Below, one piece after another: positions 1-14,734 of a stretch of DNA of 64,000 nt. The notes under the pieces are model-generated. The model ran no database searches. It saw only the letters and a program-made list of their open reading frames with translations, and was not told the DNA's origin. The stretch comes from Absidia repens (Eukaryota > Mucoromycota > Mucoromycetes > Mucorales > Cunninghamellaceae). The translations under genes were made by a program, and so were the position numbers. The stretch spans positions 558,001 to 622,000 of the forward strand of contig MCGE01000015.1 of the NCBI GenBank assembly GCA_002105175.1, read 5' to 3'. How positions within the stretch are numbered: the stretch's first letter is position 1; each line of letters starts with the position of its first letter.

Positions 1-176
1 AAGCAACCCCTCAACCCATTGCGGTCCGGTTTGAAATGCAAAATCAATTAGCATCAAGTCTTCAAGTGATGGATTACACTGGAACTGCAACAACTGGTAC
101 TGACAATGGCACTTGTGCAAGGATCAATAAGGTGGACATGTATACTAAAAGTGGGAAATATATTGCCGAAGTTTAG
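1..176 (+). CDS. 3' end of an unidentified protein (partial)
   Basis: An open frame enters the window (first full codon at position 3) and runs without a stop to TAG at 174-176, giving about 57 residues that end in KSGKYIAEV. Composition looks protein-like (mixed hydrophobic and polar, two Thr/Gly-rich stretches, one Cys) and base composition is much less T-rich than the DNA after it. Just after the stop come several TTTAGTTTTAG-like runs typical of 3' flanks here. The family is not recognisable from this fragment. It could be a terminal exon of a longer gene to the left of the window. The alternative is a chance open frame, made less likely by the abrupt composition change at the stop. Confidence 0.45.
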   Translation, partial: ATPQPIAVRFEMQNQLASSLQVMDYTGTATTGTDNGTCARINKVDMYTKSGKYIAEV

Positions 177-1170
177 CTTAGCTTTTTTAGTTTTAGTTTA
201 GTTTTACCTTAGTTTAGTTTAGTCTGTGTATTATGCTCTACTTTTTTTGATGCCAATAATAATAAAATATATATGTCTTCTCGTCATTGTCCATTCTTTT
301 TTTTTTTTTTTTTTTTTTTTTTAGTTTTATCATCGCCCCTTGAAATTGAACTAAAAAAAATGTCTCCTTTCCTATTTGCCTTATTAGTTGAACGATGACC
401 GTAGTTACTTTCCATAACAACAATAAAAATAAGAAAAACAAGGATTTTTTTTATGGATAAAGCAGGAACAAATATAGGAGATTCGCCGAGCGGTAGCTTA
501 AAAAAGTTTAATCGTTATGTGAGCGGTGTATGTGTGTTTTGGCGGGAATAGTTATGATACATGCAAGTTGTTGTATATAATGACGATAGGATGGCTGATT
601 TTGTATCTATCGTACAGTACTGTCATGTATGATTTCGTTTGGATAGAAGACATGGGGTTTTTTTCTATCTATGACATTTTACTGTATATTCACGAATTAA
701 ACTTTTGCAGTGGACTTTTTATTTTCTATTTTTTCTTGACCCTGATAATTTACTGTTCTGGCTTTTAAAAAACAACCACAAAGATGGATTTTTGGTTGCT
801 TTTTTTATTCTTCTCTTTTTCTTTTTGTTCATTCCACCATTCCATTTCTATTCAGTCGTCCTTCCTCCTCTTTATTCTTCCAACCCCCTTTATTTCTGAT
901 AAAGCCAGTATATATTATTTATACTTCACTGTAGTTGTGTATGTGTATATTTATTTCATCTCTTCCTCCTTCCTCCTCTCTATTTGATATCCTTCACCTC
1001 GACTCCTTTTGATAAAAGCAGAAAAATCCTCTTATTTGTTTTTTTTTTTGTTTCTTTTCTTTGTCTTCCCCCCTCTCCCTCCCTCTCTCCCACCCACTCC
1101 TCCCCTTGTCCCCCCTCGTCCTTATTTAATTATTTTATAACTATCATATACAACATATATACCAAACGAT
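177..1170. other. Intergenic, no gene seen
   Basis: The interval is AT-rich and holds a 20+ base T tract near 297-322, then long pyrimidine-rich stretches (about 780-1130) leading into the transportin start. Short open frames here are low-complexity Phe/Leu/Ser translations of the pyrimidine runs. The last ~150 bases (CT-rich, then a TATATACC stretch) probably hold the transportin promoter and 5' UTR. Confidence 0.6.
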
Positions 1171-4100
1171 ATGACTGGATGGATACCACAACAACAAGGT
1201 TTATACGAACTACTCTTGCTCCTCTCTGATGCTGCTCAACCACAGAACAAAAACCAGCTACTCATTCAACAAGTAAGCATAGATGAAAAAAATTTCAAGA
1301 TGAATAAAATTTATAAAGTCATTAGTTTTGCTAAACAGCATATAACGTTTGGTTTTGGCTTTTTTAGAAGCTGGAATCCTTCAACAAGATCCCGGACTAT
1401 CCGTGCTACTTGGTTTATATCCTAACGGAACTTCAAGGCAACAACCATACGCGCGCGACGGCCGGACTTTTACTCAAAAACAGCATTCTCAACCACTACA
1501 ACACTATCCAACTGGGTGTACTAGACCACATCAAACATTCCTGCACGCAAGCTTTACAACGACCTGACCCTGACGCTAGTGTGCGAAAAGCCGTTGCTTC
1601 GGTTATTACTGCGCTTGTTACGCGTGGCCAAGTCCATAACTGGTTTGATATCCTACCTTTACTGGTCGAAAAATTATCTCTTACAGATCCTATTGACATC
1701 GAGGTAAAAAAAAAAAACCTTCTTTCCCTTACATCTCTTCCTTTTTGATCTTATATTTTCTCCTTTTTGTATGATCTGTTCTTCTTCTTTTTCTTTTCTT
1801 TCTCCCTCTCTGTATCTCACCATCTTCTCCCTCCCTCCCCCCCCCACACACACACAAAAATAATAATAATATATATGTATCAACTGACTTTTTATTTTTT
1901 TCTTAGATGGCCTTGGACACATTGTGCAAGATATGCGAAGATGCTACTCGTGATCTGGATCAAGAAATGCATGGACACCGACCCCTCGATTTTATCTTAC
2001 CCAATTTGATTCGATTCTTTGACCATGCGAACGACTACTATCGTGTACGAGTCATGGCTGCCACCAATCAATTTGTTATGCTAAACTCCGTATCACTGCT
2101 CAATTGCATGGATCTCTATTTGAAAGCGCTCTTTGCTCGTGCCAATGATACCAATCCCAATGTCCGTCAAGAACTCTGCCGATCAATCACGATGATCATG
2201 GAAGCCCATCCTCAAGTCCTTAAACCACACATGGCCAACATCCTAGAATATATGATTCATTCGATTCAAGATGAAAATGAAAACGTTGCTTTGGAAGCGT
2301 GCGATTTTTGGCCTATCTGCGTGAATGTCGAAGATCTTCAGCCTTTCTTGTTACCAGCCTTGCCTCAAATCATTCCTCTATTACTGTCTCATATGGTGTA
2401 TTCCGACATGGATGTCATGCTACTCGGCGGGGCCGATGATGAAGATGATGAAGATGACGATACCGATACCTCTACAGCTGCTCCAACCATGGCGGAGGAC
2501 GCTGGCTGTGTGAATGGTGCTCATGCTGCTTTGACACCTAGGCTTTATCGTAAAAAACAATCATCTCGTATCACGGTTGCCACAGCATCGTCGTCTTCCG
2601 TGACCACCAACTCCACCTGCTCAGCAACAGCAACTGAAGCTTATGGCGATGGGAAACATACACAATATGACACCTCCTCCAAATCAGATACAAATGGGGG
2701 CTTAATGAATCTCAACTTTGCTGATATTAATGCCGCCAATCCCATGGATGATGATGACGATGATGATGCAGACGACGACGATGATGATGATGACGACGAA
2801 GACAATGTCGATAGCGATGAATTCTACTCTGAATGGACGCTTCGGAAATGCTGTGCTTCATCCTTGGAATCTCTTACTTCGGCACATAGCGAAACCGTCA
2901 TTAAATTTTTACTACCTCTACTCAACGCCTCTTTATTTCATCAACATTGGAAAATTCGTGAAAGTGGTATCCTGGCTCTTGGTGCCATTGCTGAAGGTAG
3001 TTTATTATGCAAAAATAGAATCCTAACAACAAACAAAAACTGATTTATTTACTTTTATTTATAGATGGTATTACTAATATGAGACCCCATTTACCAATGC
3101 TGATACCTTATTTGTTACAAAGTATGAATGACACCAAGGTAAGCAGGCACCGTCCAAATCAAAATGTCCACGTAGTTATCACATTTGTATACTTACCTCC
3201 CTCACCCCTTGAACGTTTTTTTATTATTATTTGCATATGTTTTGCATCTGCGTAGCCATTAGTACGATCCATCACTTGTTGGACACTTGGTCGCTATTCC
3301 CAATGGATTGTCAGCCAATATGCCATCCCTGAAGGTCGTGAAAAGGTGTTTGAACCCGTCCTCTACAATTTACTCCAACGACTCTTGGACAAGAACAAAC
3401 GGGTACAAGAATCAAGCTGCTCAGCGTTTGCCACTTTAGAAGAAAAAGCAAATCAAGAGCTTATACCCTATCTTCAACCCATCTTGATCAACTTGACGAG
3501 CGCCTTCAACATGTATCAGCAAAAGAACATGACGATTTTATACGATGCTTTGGGAACATTGGCGGAATCCGTGGGACCTGAATTGAATCAAACAAAGTGC
3601 TTAGAATTACTCATGCCTCCTTTGATTGCACGTTGGAACAACCTCTCTGATCAAGATACCAACTTATTTCCTTTACTTTCGGTAAGCTCCGTAGTGATTT
3701 TAGTTCATTGAACAAACAAAAAAAGGGGGGGCGGGGAGGGAGAGGGAAGAGGAGGTTGAAGATTAGAGAAAAAAATGGCTACTTAATCAGCGTTCCTTCT
3801 TTTTTTTTTTAATATGTAGTGTCTCTCCTCCATAACTACCGCTTTAGGAACTGGATTTGAACCATATGCATCTCCAGTGTATACCCGATGCGTCAAACTC
3901 GTGGCGTCTACTTTACATGCAGCTTACCTTGCCGATCTGAATCCCCACGAAGTGGATCCCCCCGATGTGGAATTCATGATTTTCGCCTTGGAATTATTAT
4001 CAGGTTTGATCCAAGGTCTTGGGTCAGTGATGACGCCTCTCATTTCCCAATCAGAACCAAAGCTACTTTCCTTGTTGGATGTATGCGTACGGGTAATGTA

Positions 4101-4713
4101 TTTAATAACAAAAATGGAACGATCTCTCTCTATTATAAAAAAAAAAAGCTCATTTTTCTTTAATTTATTTTACATAGGATCCTTTGACTGAAGTCCTTCA
4201 ACCCACATTTGTTCTCATTGGTGATATTGCCAGAGCGTGTTTTGAACAATTGGAGCCATACTTGCTTTCTTTCTTACCAGATATGGTGGATCAGATGTTA
4301 CCGGATTACCAATGCCCCTCCGTTTGCAATAATGCCATGTGGTCTGTGGGGGAAATTGCATTAAGATGGGGGAATCGCATAGAACCTTTTATACCCCGAT
4401 TAATGGAACGACTTTACCCGAACTTACAGCAGGAAGAATTACCTGACTCCTTACATGAAAATGCCATGGTCACATTGGGTCGCTTGGGAATTGCATGTCC
4501 GGCGGTCATGGCCATGCACCTGCCTCTGTTTATTCGTCCTTGGCTTGACAAATCTTGGACTGTCAATGAATATGGGGAAAAGGAGTCTGCCTTTATGGGT
4601 TTATGTGAAATGATCAAGGTTAATCCTCAAGCTGGTTTGAACGTAAGTCCTTTTATTAAGAATGGGGATCATAGAAATTAATGTAAAAAATAACATGTTT
4701 GCGCCTTTTCTTT

Positions 4714-4744
<31 letters not shown>

Positions 4745-4934
4745 GTAATAGGATCTTGGTTCCCTTATGGATATTATAGGTCAATGGGAACTTCCCTCAG
4801 ACAGTTTGAATCAAGAATTTGAAGCTATTCTTCATGGTTACAAGAAAATTTTACCCAATGAAGACTGGAATGTTATCTACTCCTCTTTACCTCCCAATGC
4901 CCGAAATACACTTTTTACCCGATACAATCTTTGA
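1171..4934 (+). CDS. KAP104: Transportin (karyopherin beta-2) nuclear import receptor
   Basis: Importin-beta family receptor that carries PY-NLS cargo (hnRNP-type RNA-binding proteins) into the nucleus and releases it on RanGTP. Eight exons: 1171-1272, 1368-1703, 1907-2996, 3065-3138, 3256-3681, 3820-4092, 4178-4642, 4752-4934. All junctions are GT-AG and keep frame, giving 982 residues against ~900 in animal and yeast orthologs. HEAT repeats run through the chain. Family hallmarks visible: GLILKN-like motif in exon 2, [10 protein letters not shown] in exon 3, [12 protein letters not shown] at the exon 3 end, [11 protein letters not shown] in exon 5, and [11 protein letters not shown] in exon 7. 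The extra length lies in the H8 acidic loop, which has two Asp/Glu tracts at about residues 321-335 and 426-450 separated by a Ser/Thr-rich insert. An AATAAA lies ~110 bases past the stop. Importin-beta 1 and Kap123 are less likely because of the acidic loop and these motifs. Confidence 0.93.
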
Positions 4935-5275
4935 ATACCACTTATTATGTTACCCTTAGTTTATTAGATATGTTATATTATATTTATTTTATGTATTTTT
5001 TTTACTCCTCCCGTTTTTTTTTTCTTTTTTTTTTTTTTTGTTTGAAATAAAAACTTTTTTTCTATTTTATTCTTGACATGATCAGTAGTGTGATGAATCA
5101 GCAATGCTTCAATGATTATCGGCGACTGAATATTTGACCTTTTCCAAATATGTCTTTCCCTTTTGTTGTTTTTGGAGCAAAACCGGCTCTTAAAAATCCA
5201 TTCCTTCTCTCTTTTTTTTTTTTTTTTTCCTTCTTTTTTTCTTTTTTATAAATATTCATTTATCTACTTTTTTGA
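4935..5275. other. Intergenic between transportin and SERCA
   Basis: This holds the transportin 3' flank (AATAAA at 5046-5051) and the SERCA promoter region. There is a C/T-rich, T-dominated tract at 5200-5250 just before the SERCA start. Nothing else is seen. Confidence 0.6.
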
Positions 5276-8851
<3,576 letters not shown>

Positions 8852-11800
8852 GCATCTATTTTCTTCTTTCACCTCTCCATCCTATATATTTTTTTATGCA
8901 TCTTAGAATCAATTCTAGAATAGAGCACTTTTTTCCTCGCTCCTTTTTATTTTTAGCTTGACCCATTTTATAGTTGTTTTTATTATTCAAATCTCTTTCA
9001 TTTATCTTGCTTATGAAATAAAGTCGTATATATGTTGATTTATTATTGGTTGTATGGGGTGGGAAACAGTTGGTTTTTATTCTTAATGTTGATGTTATTC
9101 TTTCCATAATACATGCAAATTTTCCAAAGACAATCTGGCTCGTTGTATATGTATGACTGAATTAGCTGCTCACAGTAATTTCATTTCTGCATCGCTCAAA
9201 CAAACAAAAAAAAAAAAAAATGAACGGGTACTCAAGAATCTTCAATCGAACTTTATTACTTCTTCAATCGGCTTATTTTCCTTCAGGTAGTCTGACTTGC
9301 TCTTCTTCTACTTCCTTTTTTTTTTTTTTTTTTTTTTTTTTGGAAACGAACATCTTATTCCAGGCTTATCAACCTGACCTGGTCGGAGATACCAGGTGAC
9401 ATTCAACTGGCCTCTTTCAACATATGCGTTTTAATTCTAGTCATAGCACCACCTCTCTCCCACATAGTATTAGTTCTAGCACCCTCTTCATTAACTCATA
9501 GTATTAGACATTGTTGCCCCATTTTGTTATATCTTATCAAATAAACAAATTGATATATTTTTCTTTTTACAGAAATTATATGTAGTATGGTGCAGTTCAA
9601 CATGAGCGTTAAAAAAACGGGAGGTCTCACGGAAAATGCCAAGGATATTTATTTCACTTGACAATAAAAGGTTTAGCTACATAGTATAATAGTAAAAATT
9701 GCAAAGAAACAAAAATATGGATTTAGTCAAGGGGTCAAAGAACTGCAGCATCAAGATGTTTAGCCCCAGTACAGTATTGTAAAGAAGGCAGTAGACGCAG
9801 CTTCTAGCGCGACAGTTAGTTGATATCGCTTCATACGTAACCTGCCTTTTTTGTTTTGCACCACACATCAGCTTTCTTTTTCTACACGATCAAGTATGTA
9901 CAGTAAAATATAATAAATTCATCCAATAAGACAAACTAAATGTATGAGAGATAATTTAAAAGACATATTTTATTCAGATGTAGGTATAGTGTAAACTATC
10001 ACAACTAAGCTAAATTGGAATAATGATAATATCATGGCACATATTCAAATGTGAGTCGATTAGGGTATGTGATTGATGTTTGGGTGAGGATGTCATGTTG
10101 TAGAATAAACACAAGATCAGATAAACTAGTTTAATCAAAGAGGATAAACTTTCCTACGGCGAGCGACAAAACTATTCTACAGTGAAAAGGGGATTACTCT
10201 AAATTAGTTCAACTTGCTCCATCTTGTCTGCAATGATATCAAGACAATAGAGCAACTGTGTTGCCGATGTTGAATAGTGGTGATTACTATGTTATGAGAA
10301 GATAAAAGCCATGTTGAAGTTGTTGTTGGTTATTATGAAAACAAAAATGAAGAAAAAGAGGAGTTTCCCTTTCCCGTCTTCCCAAAAAGAAAACGCAGAC
10401 AAACCCCTCTCCCCAATTTAAATCCCGCCCACGTGAAATATTTATTTTCTCTTCCCCGCCTTTTCTATTTTTTTTTTCGGTTCTCTTCCTTTTTGATTAT
10501 TTTTTTTTCCTTTCATTTTTCTTTGCCATTCAATCTCTATGGGGTTATGTTGGACTTAGAATAACATCAGGACTAGTTTAGAAGTAATTTCAGATTAGAA
10601 ATTACAAGATGCATGGAGAACCCCTTTCATTTTGGATTCAGGATTTGGGACCAACATTAGCTGGCTTTTTGGAGCCCCCATTAGCTTAATTTAGTGTTAG
10701 TTTTGTCCATAGTTTGCATCTACATCTGAATAAAATACGTCTCTTTTACTTGTATCAATGAAATGCATCCCATTAGTCTCTCTCGTGTTTTGCATAATAG
10801 ATTCCTTTTTTTTTTTTTTACTGGCAATCAATCCCGTTTGATTAGTGTTGATCGACTATTTTGTTTCAATGAAGAAAAAGACGACCTTTAGTCTTTCTCA
10901 TTCCTTGTACAATATGTAAACAATCATTTTAGAACCATTCCTTCAGAATAGTATTGACGTTCATTAAACCTTAAAATAGTCTCCCTCACGGTACATTCAA
11001 TAGGACATTCATTCCTTGTTACAATGACGCTCTTTCTTTTAGTTTTAGTATCTACCAATTCGGCTTCAGTAAATATACTCTTATTTTATTAACCATACTA
11101 GTACCCATCAAATAATAAATAATACTGCTATTATAGCTGCTTTGTGAATGTCCTACCAAACATTTACTTTCTAGTTTTACCCACTCTGACAATTTTTCAT
11201 CCCTAAAGCTCCATGGATTAATTGGTAATATTAGATCCAATAATGTCAAATATAACCATATCCTGTTCGACCAATCATATAGAATAATATTCGTATAGCC
11301 GACGCTATAGAGTAGCTGCTCCACCTTCTAGCTTATTTATGACTATTTTCCCACTCCCTCAAGTCTAGCGACTGGTCGACAGTTCTGGGTCACTTTATAT
11401 GAAATGTGGAATTATTCCCGCTCTATCATTCATACCAATCAACCTAGACCATAACCTTCACTAGATTAAGCATACTCCAGTTTGTTGATTTTTTTTTTTT
11501 TTTTTTTTTTTGATTCAGTATAGCATGTGGTAAAATAAAAATAAAAAATGCAGTCTGAACTGAAGACAGTTAAGCCCAAATGGACGCCTATTAAGGTGCA
11601 AACTAGTGAGGAATTGTCTCATTTCTTAAAAAAACACATTTCAGCATCTTCCACCCTGACACCCAGTAAATCAAAAAAAAAAAAAAAAAAAAAAAAATTG
11701 CTTAAGTGTGAGAATTATTTGGGATACAAAAAAATGGGAGCAATTAAGGTTTACTTTACGCTCTTTCTGAACTGTACTAGTGGTTTGAAAGCAAAAAGTA

Positions 11801-12193
11801 ATCGTAGTACATACCATCCAAAACAATAATTAAAATATCATAAGCACTTCACCCTATTCTAATTGTAGACAACCTCTCTCAGCCTTTTTAACCTAATCTT
11901 TTTTTCATTGTCCTTTTCAATAAATACCAAATCAAACTGTACCCCAAGCATATCCCCATCCCACTTCCTCATCATTCACAAGCCAAACCCCACCCTCAAT
12001 TAGGAAGTCAATACACCATACATATCAAATAATCACCAAAGGCACAACAAGCCGAAAAATTTATTGTTTATAAGCTTTTCAGTACCTTTCCCCTTTTTTA
12101 AAGAAAAAAAAAACTACTAAACTATACACTATATACTAAAATAAAACCAACTAAACATCCCTCCAAGTAAAACCAGCACAGCCACCATGACCA
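8852..12193. other. Long gene-free spacer with repeat copies
   Basis: Contains the SERCA 3' flank, T/A homopolymers (9315-9342, 11488-11511, 11672-11697), and repeat copy 1 (9955-10746, listed separately). The stretch after that copy, to about 11600, also resembles the stretch after copy 2 at 23405-24180. For example, both carry a CCCATTAGTCTCTCTC-like stretch and a GGGTCACTTTA/GAGTCACTTTA block. Open frames at 11052-11324 (-) and 11548-11829 (+) lie inside this repeat DNA and are not supported as genes. Confidence 0.6.
9955..10746 (+). repeat. Repeat family A copy 1, ~790 bp with terminal inverted repeats
   Basis: The left end (from ~9957, AAGACATATTTTATTCAG then ATGTAGG) is matched in inverted form by the right end (CTACATCTGAATAAAAT then ACGTCT, ending ~10746). 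The inverted ends extend about 60 bases imperfectly. The interior is homologous to copy 2 at 22620-23405, including CACGTGAAATATTTATTTTC (10431-10450), the GGACTAGTTTAGAA block and CTTTCATTTTGGATTCAGG. It has no coding capacity. This fits a non-autonomous (MITE-like) element or an old solo element. The exact ends and any target duplication are not certain by eye. Confidence 0.6.
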
Positions 12194-14115
12194 TCAAAGT
12201 ACCACCGTTTCCCGTAGAGTATGTTGGCTTTTGGTAGTCGAGGAGAAGGCACTCATTGCCCAGGTATACGCCATAAAGGTTGCCGCGTTGGAAGGAAAAG
12301 CCCGGATAATACTTGGCGAAAGACCTCTAAAGAAGACCCGCCATCCTTCATCATGATAACACTGTTTGAAGCAATCCAAAGTGTTCTTGTAGCGATGTGG
12401 TTCTGATTGAATTCTTGTTTTGACAACATCTACATGATTCACACACATAAAAAAAAAAAAAAAAATTAAGCTCATTTGAATTTTTATTCACTTCCCCACC
12501 CCGCTCTCTCTCTTTTTCACTTACCAGCAGCATAAGTAGAGCACCATGCAGCAATACCGGCAATACCTCCCGCCATAATCACCTTGATTGGATTTTCATC
12601 GTCATCGCCCTCAAAGCTTGTGTCGTTGAATTGTGATGATAAAGCTTGGTGAATGGAAGCATAAACAAAAAAGTATGGACCAAAGCTAAGTTCCCGTAAA
12701 GCAGTGGAGGTGAGACCAGTAAAGCACATCCGAATCCCACCAGTAGAATAAAGTTTGGCGAGACAGTCAATGGGGCCCTTTATAGAATCGGTAGTTTGAT
12801 TTTGTAGTTGAACCTTGGCTAATTCCATCGGACATGTGACAAGACTAAAAAAAAAAAAACAGAGATGGTGGATGAAACAAAGTTTACTCACTGATCAAGA
12901 TCATAGCACAGAAAATCAACAGAGTCATCCTCCATTGTTTTTTTGTTTTTTTTTTTTGATTCTTTTGGTTATCTTACCTAGTGATAAGACCGGCACCTAA
13001 ACCAGCAAAGAAAGTATCTGTTAACGGTGGTGGTGGTTGTGTTGCTGATGAGGAAGGGTCGTCTTCTTGATAAGGTTGAGATCGCCTTCGAGCTTGGAGA
13101 GCCATAAAGTAACTATGTGATCCAAAGACAAGAGCGTTTACTCCCGCAACTCCTGCCTATTGATAAAACACACATACAAAGTCAGTCAGTCGATATTAAA
13201 TTGTGATCGTCCCATGATATATTTGATCTTGAAAAACAATGATGACTTCAAATTTCAAAACTTACCGCAGGAGATGCCTAAAAAAGAAAAAGAAAAAAAA
13301 AAAAGGAATTCAGTACAAATCGTCAGACATTTCATTTTTAGCCTTCCGATTTGATCAAATTAATATGTGGTTGCTTACCATTCCTTTGTATAATCCCAAA
13401 AACTAATCATCACATCAAAAACGTAAATGAGTAAATATATCATGATGACAACGTAATTCTAGAGTTGGTGTTGTTGTTGCTTTCTTTTCAATAGAATACC
13501 TTTTCTTGTTTAATGATGGTGATGAAGCAGTGCCATGTTCCTTTATATTTTGAAGCGAGTTCGCGGGATTGTAAGCGTACTTTAACTAAAATACAGTAGA
13601 GGGAAATAGTAATCGGATGAGTTTGGTAAGAGGGAGGGGAGGGTGTTTTCTTTTTTCTGGCTTCCACGATTTACCAGTATCTAATAAAAAAGAATAAAAT
13701 AAGAACAGAAAAGGGAGTGAATAACAAGAATATAACATAAAAGCTGCTGATTGCTGTTCTATTTTTCTACTCTTACCAAAAGGATGGCCGACTACCAGTC
13801 CTGCTAACCCTATTTTATAATAAACGCCCCCCATCGGGAATCATAGACTTGTATTTAGTTTAAAATAAAATGATTATATCACTCTCTTTTTTTATTTTTC
13901 CTTCTAATTTACTGTACCTCCAACAAGTCCAGAAAAGAAGCTTGGAATTGTTTGTGCTTGCAGGTGTTCAGCGGCTGGGATATTCATATTAAAAAAAAAA
14001 AAAAAAGGGTTGGTGAGTTGACAAAGCGAAAGGGGGGGATCGGTAAACGGGGATATCGTGATAAGTAAGAATGAAGAGGGACAAAGTGCTTACGTATTTC
14101 GTCAATATCAAGCAT
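12194..14115 (-). CDS. Mitochondrial carrier (SLC25, basic amino acid/acylcarnitine-like subgroup)
   Basis: Inner-membrane solute exchanger of about 324 residues. Ten exons, in transcript order: 14115-14094, 13974-13918, 13809-13777, 13680-13675, 13585-13500, 13402-13379, 13277-13266, 13156-12978, 12844-12525, 12429-12194. All are GT-AG with consistent phase. Three exons are tiny: 6, 24 and 12 bases. Joined, they rebuild the family motif HPFDTVKVRLQ, then LGLYKGM and a GASP-like stretch expected in the SLC25A29/A45/A48 and carnitine carrier subgroup (also NALVFG). The second repeat has CPMELAKVQLQ. The third reads YAADVVKTRIQ, where the usual signature Pro is Ala. Two lineage-specific inserts are visible: a Gln/Pro/Ser-rich loop in exon 8 and an acidic GDDDE stretch in exon 9. 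The substrate cannot be fixed from the sequence. It is divergent from the permease gene that starts 620 bases away. Confidence 0.88.
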
Positions 14116-14734
14116 GCTGAGTGTATCTATCAAAGTAATAAAGAGTAGGGTAAGGAAATAATAATAAAAAAGTATACAAAAAAAAAAAAAAAAAAAAAAA
14201 AAAAAGAAAGAAAGAAAGAAAAAGGATAAATTCCAGGGCGCGGATTATATTTCCCACGGAATTTGTAGATTGTTATGCGTGCGACGTTTTAACTTTATTA
14301 ACATTGAAAAAATAGTACTACTTTCTTCTTATCTTATTGCGTTTGTTCTTCTTATATCCTACATTTAAACATTTGGTGGCATCTACAGATTTCAATATAT
14401 TCCCTATTTGTTACCTGAAAAGAAAATGATTGTTTGTTTAATACCTATGACGACTTGTGTACGTTGAACAAAGATGATCTTTTGGGAGTGAATAGAGGTC
14501 ATGCGGTCTCCTAGTTCCAAATGGAGTGATGGGCATGGTTTTTTTCTCAGGATATTTGATGGAGGTGGGAAATTATATCTTCCAATCAACTTCGACTGAT
14601 TCCCAGACGGGCTTTCAACTCGTTTTGCCAACTTTGTATTTTTCGTTTCTTATCTTTTTTTTTTTTTTTTTTTGCACACCCACACTTTTTTTTTTTTTTT
14701 TTCTGCGGGCCGCTTCTACCACTGACCTGGTTCC
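14116..14734. other. Divergent promoter region between carrier and permease
   Basis: Holds a long A tract followed by an AAAG microsatellite-like run (14179-14222) on the carrier side, and two T tracts (14658-14673, 14686-14702) just before the permease start. No gene is evident. Open frames at 14404-14631 (-) and 14526-14738 (+) overlap these tracts and have no recognisable content. Confidence 0.5.

Noticed and set aside
238..987. Several Phe/Leu-rich short frames in the first kb
   Set aside because: Translations of T-rich spacer DNA; no hint of conserved protein.
11052..11829. Two ~90-residue frames in the 11 kb spacer
   Set aside because: Both lie in repeat-family DNA related to the 23-24 kb region; the second runs through a long A tract.
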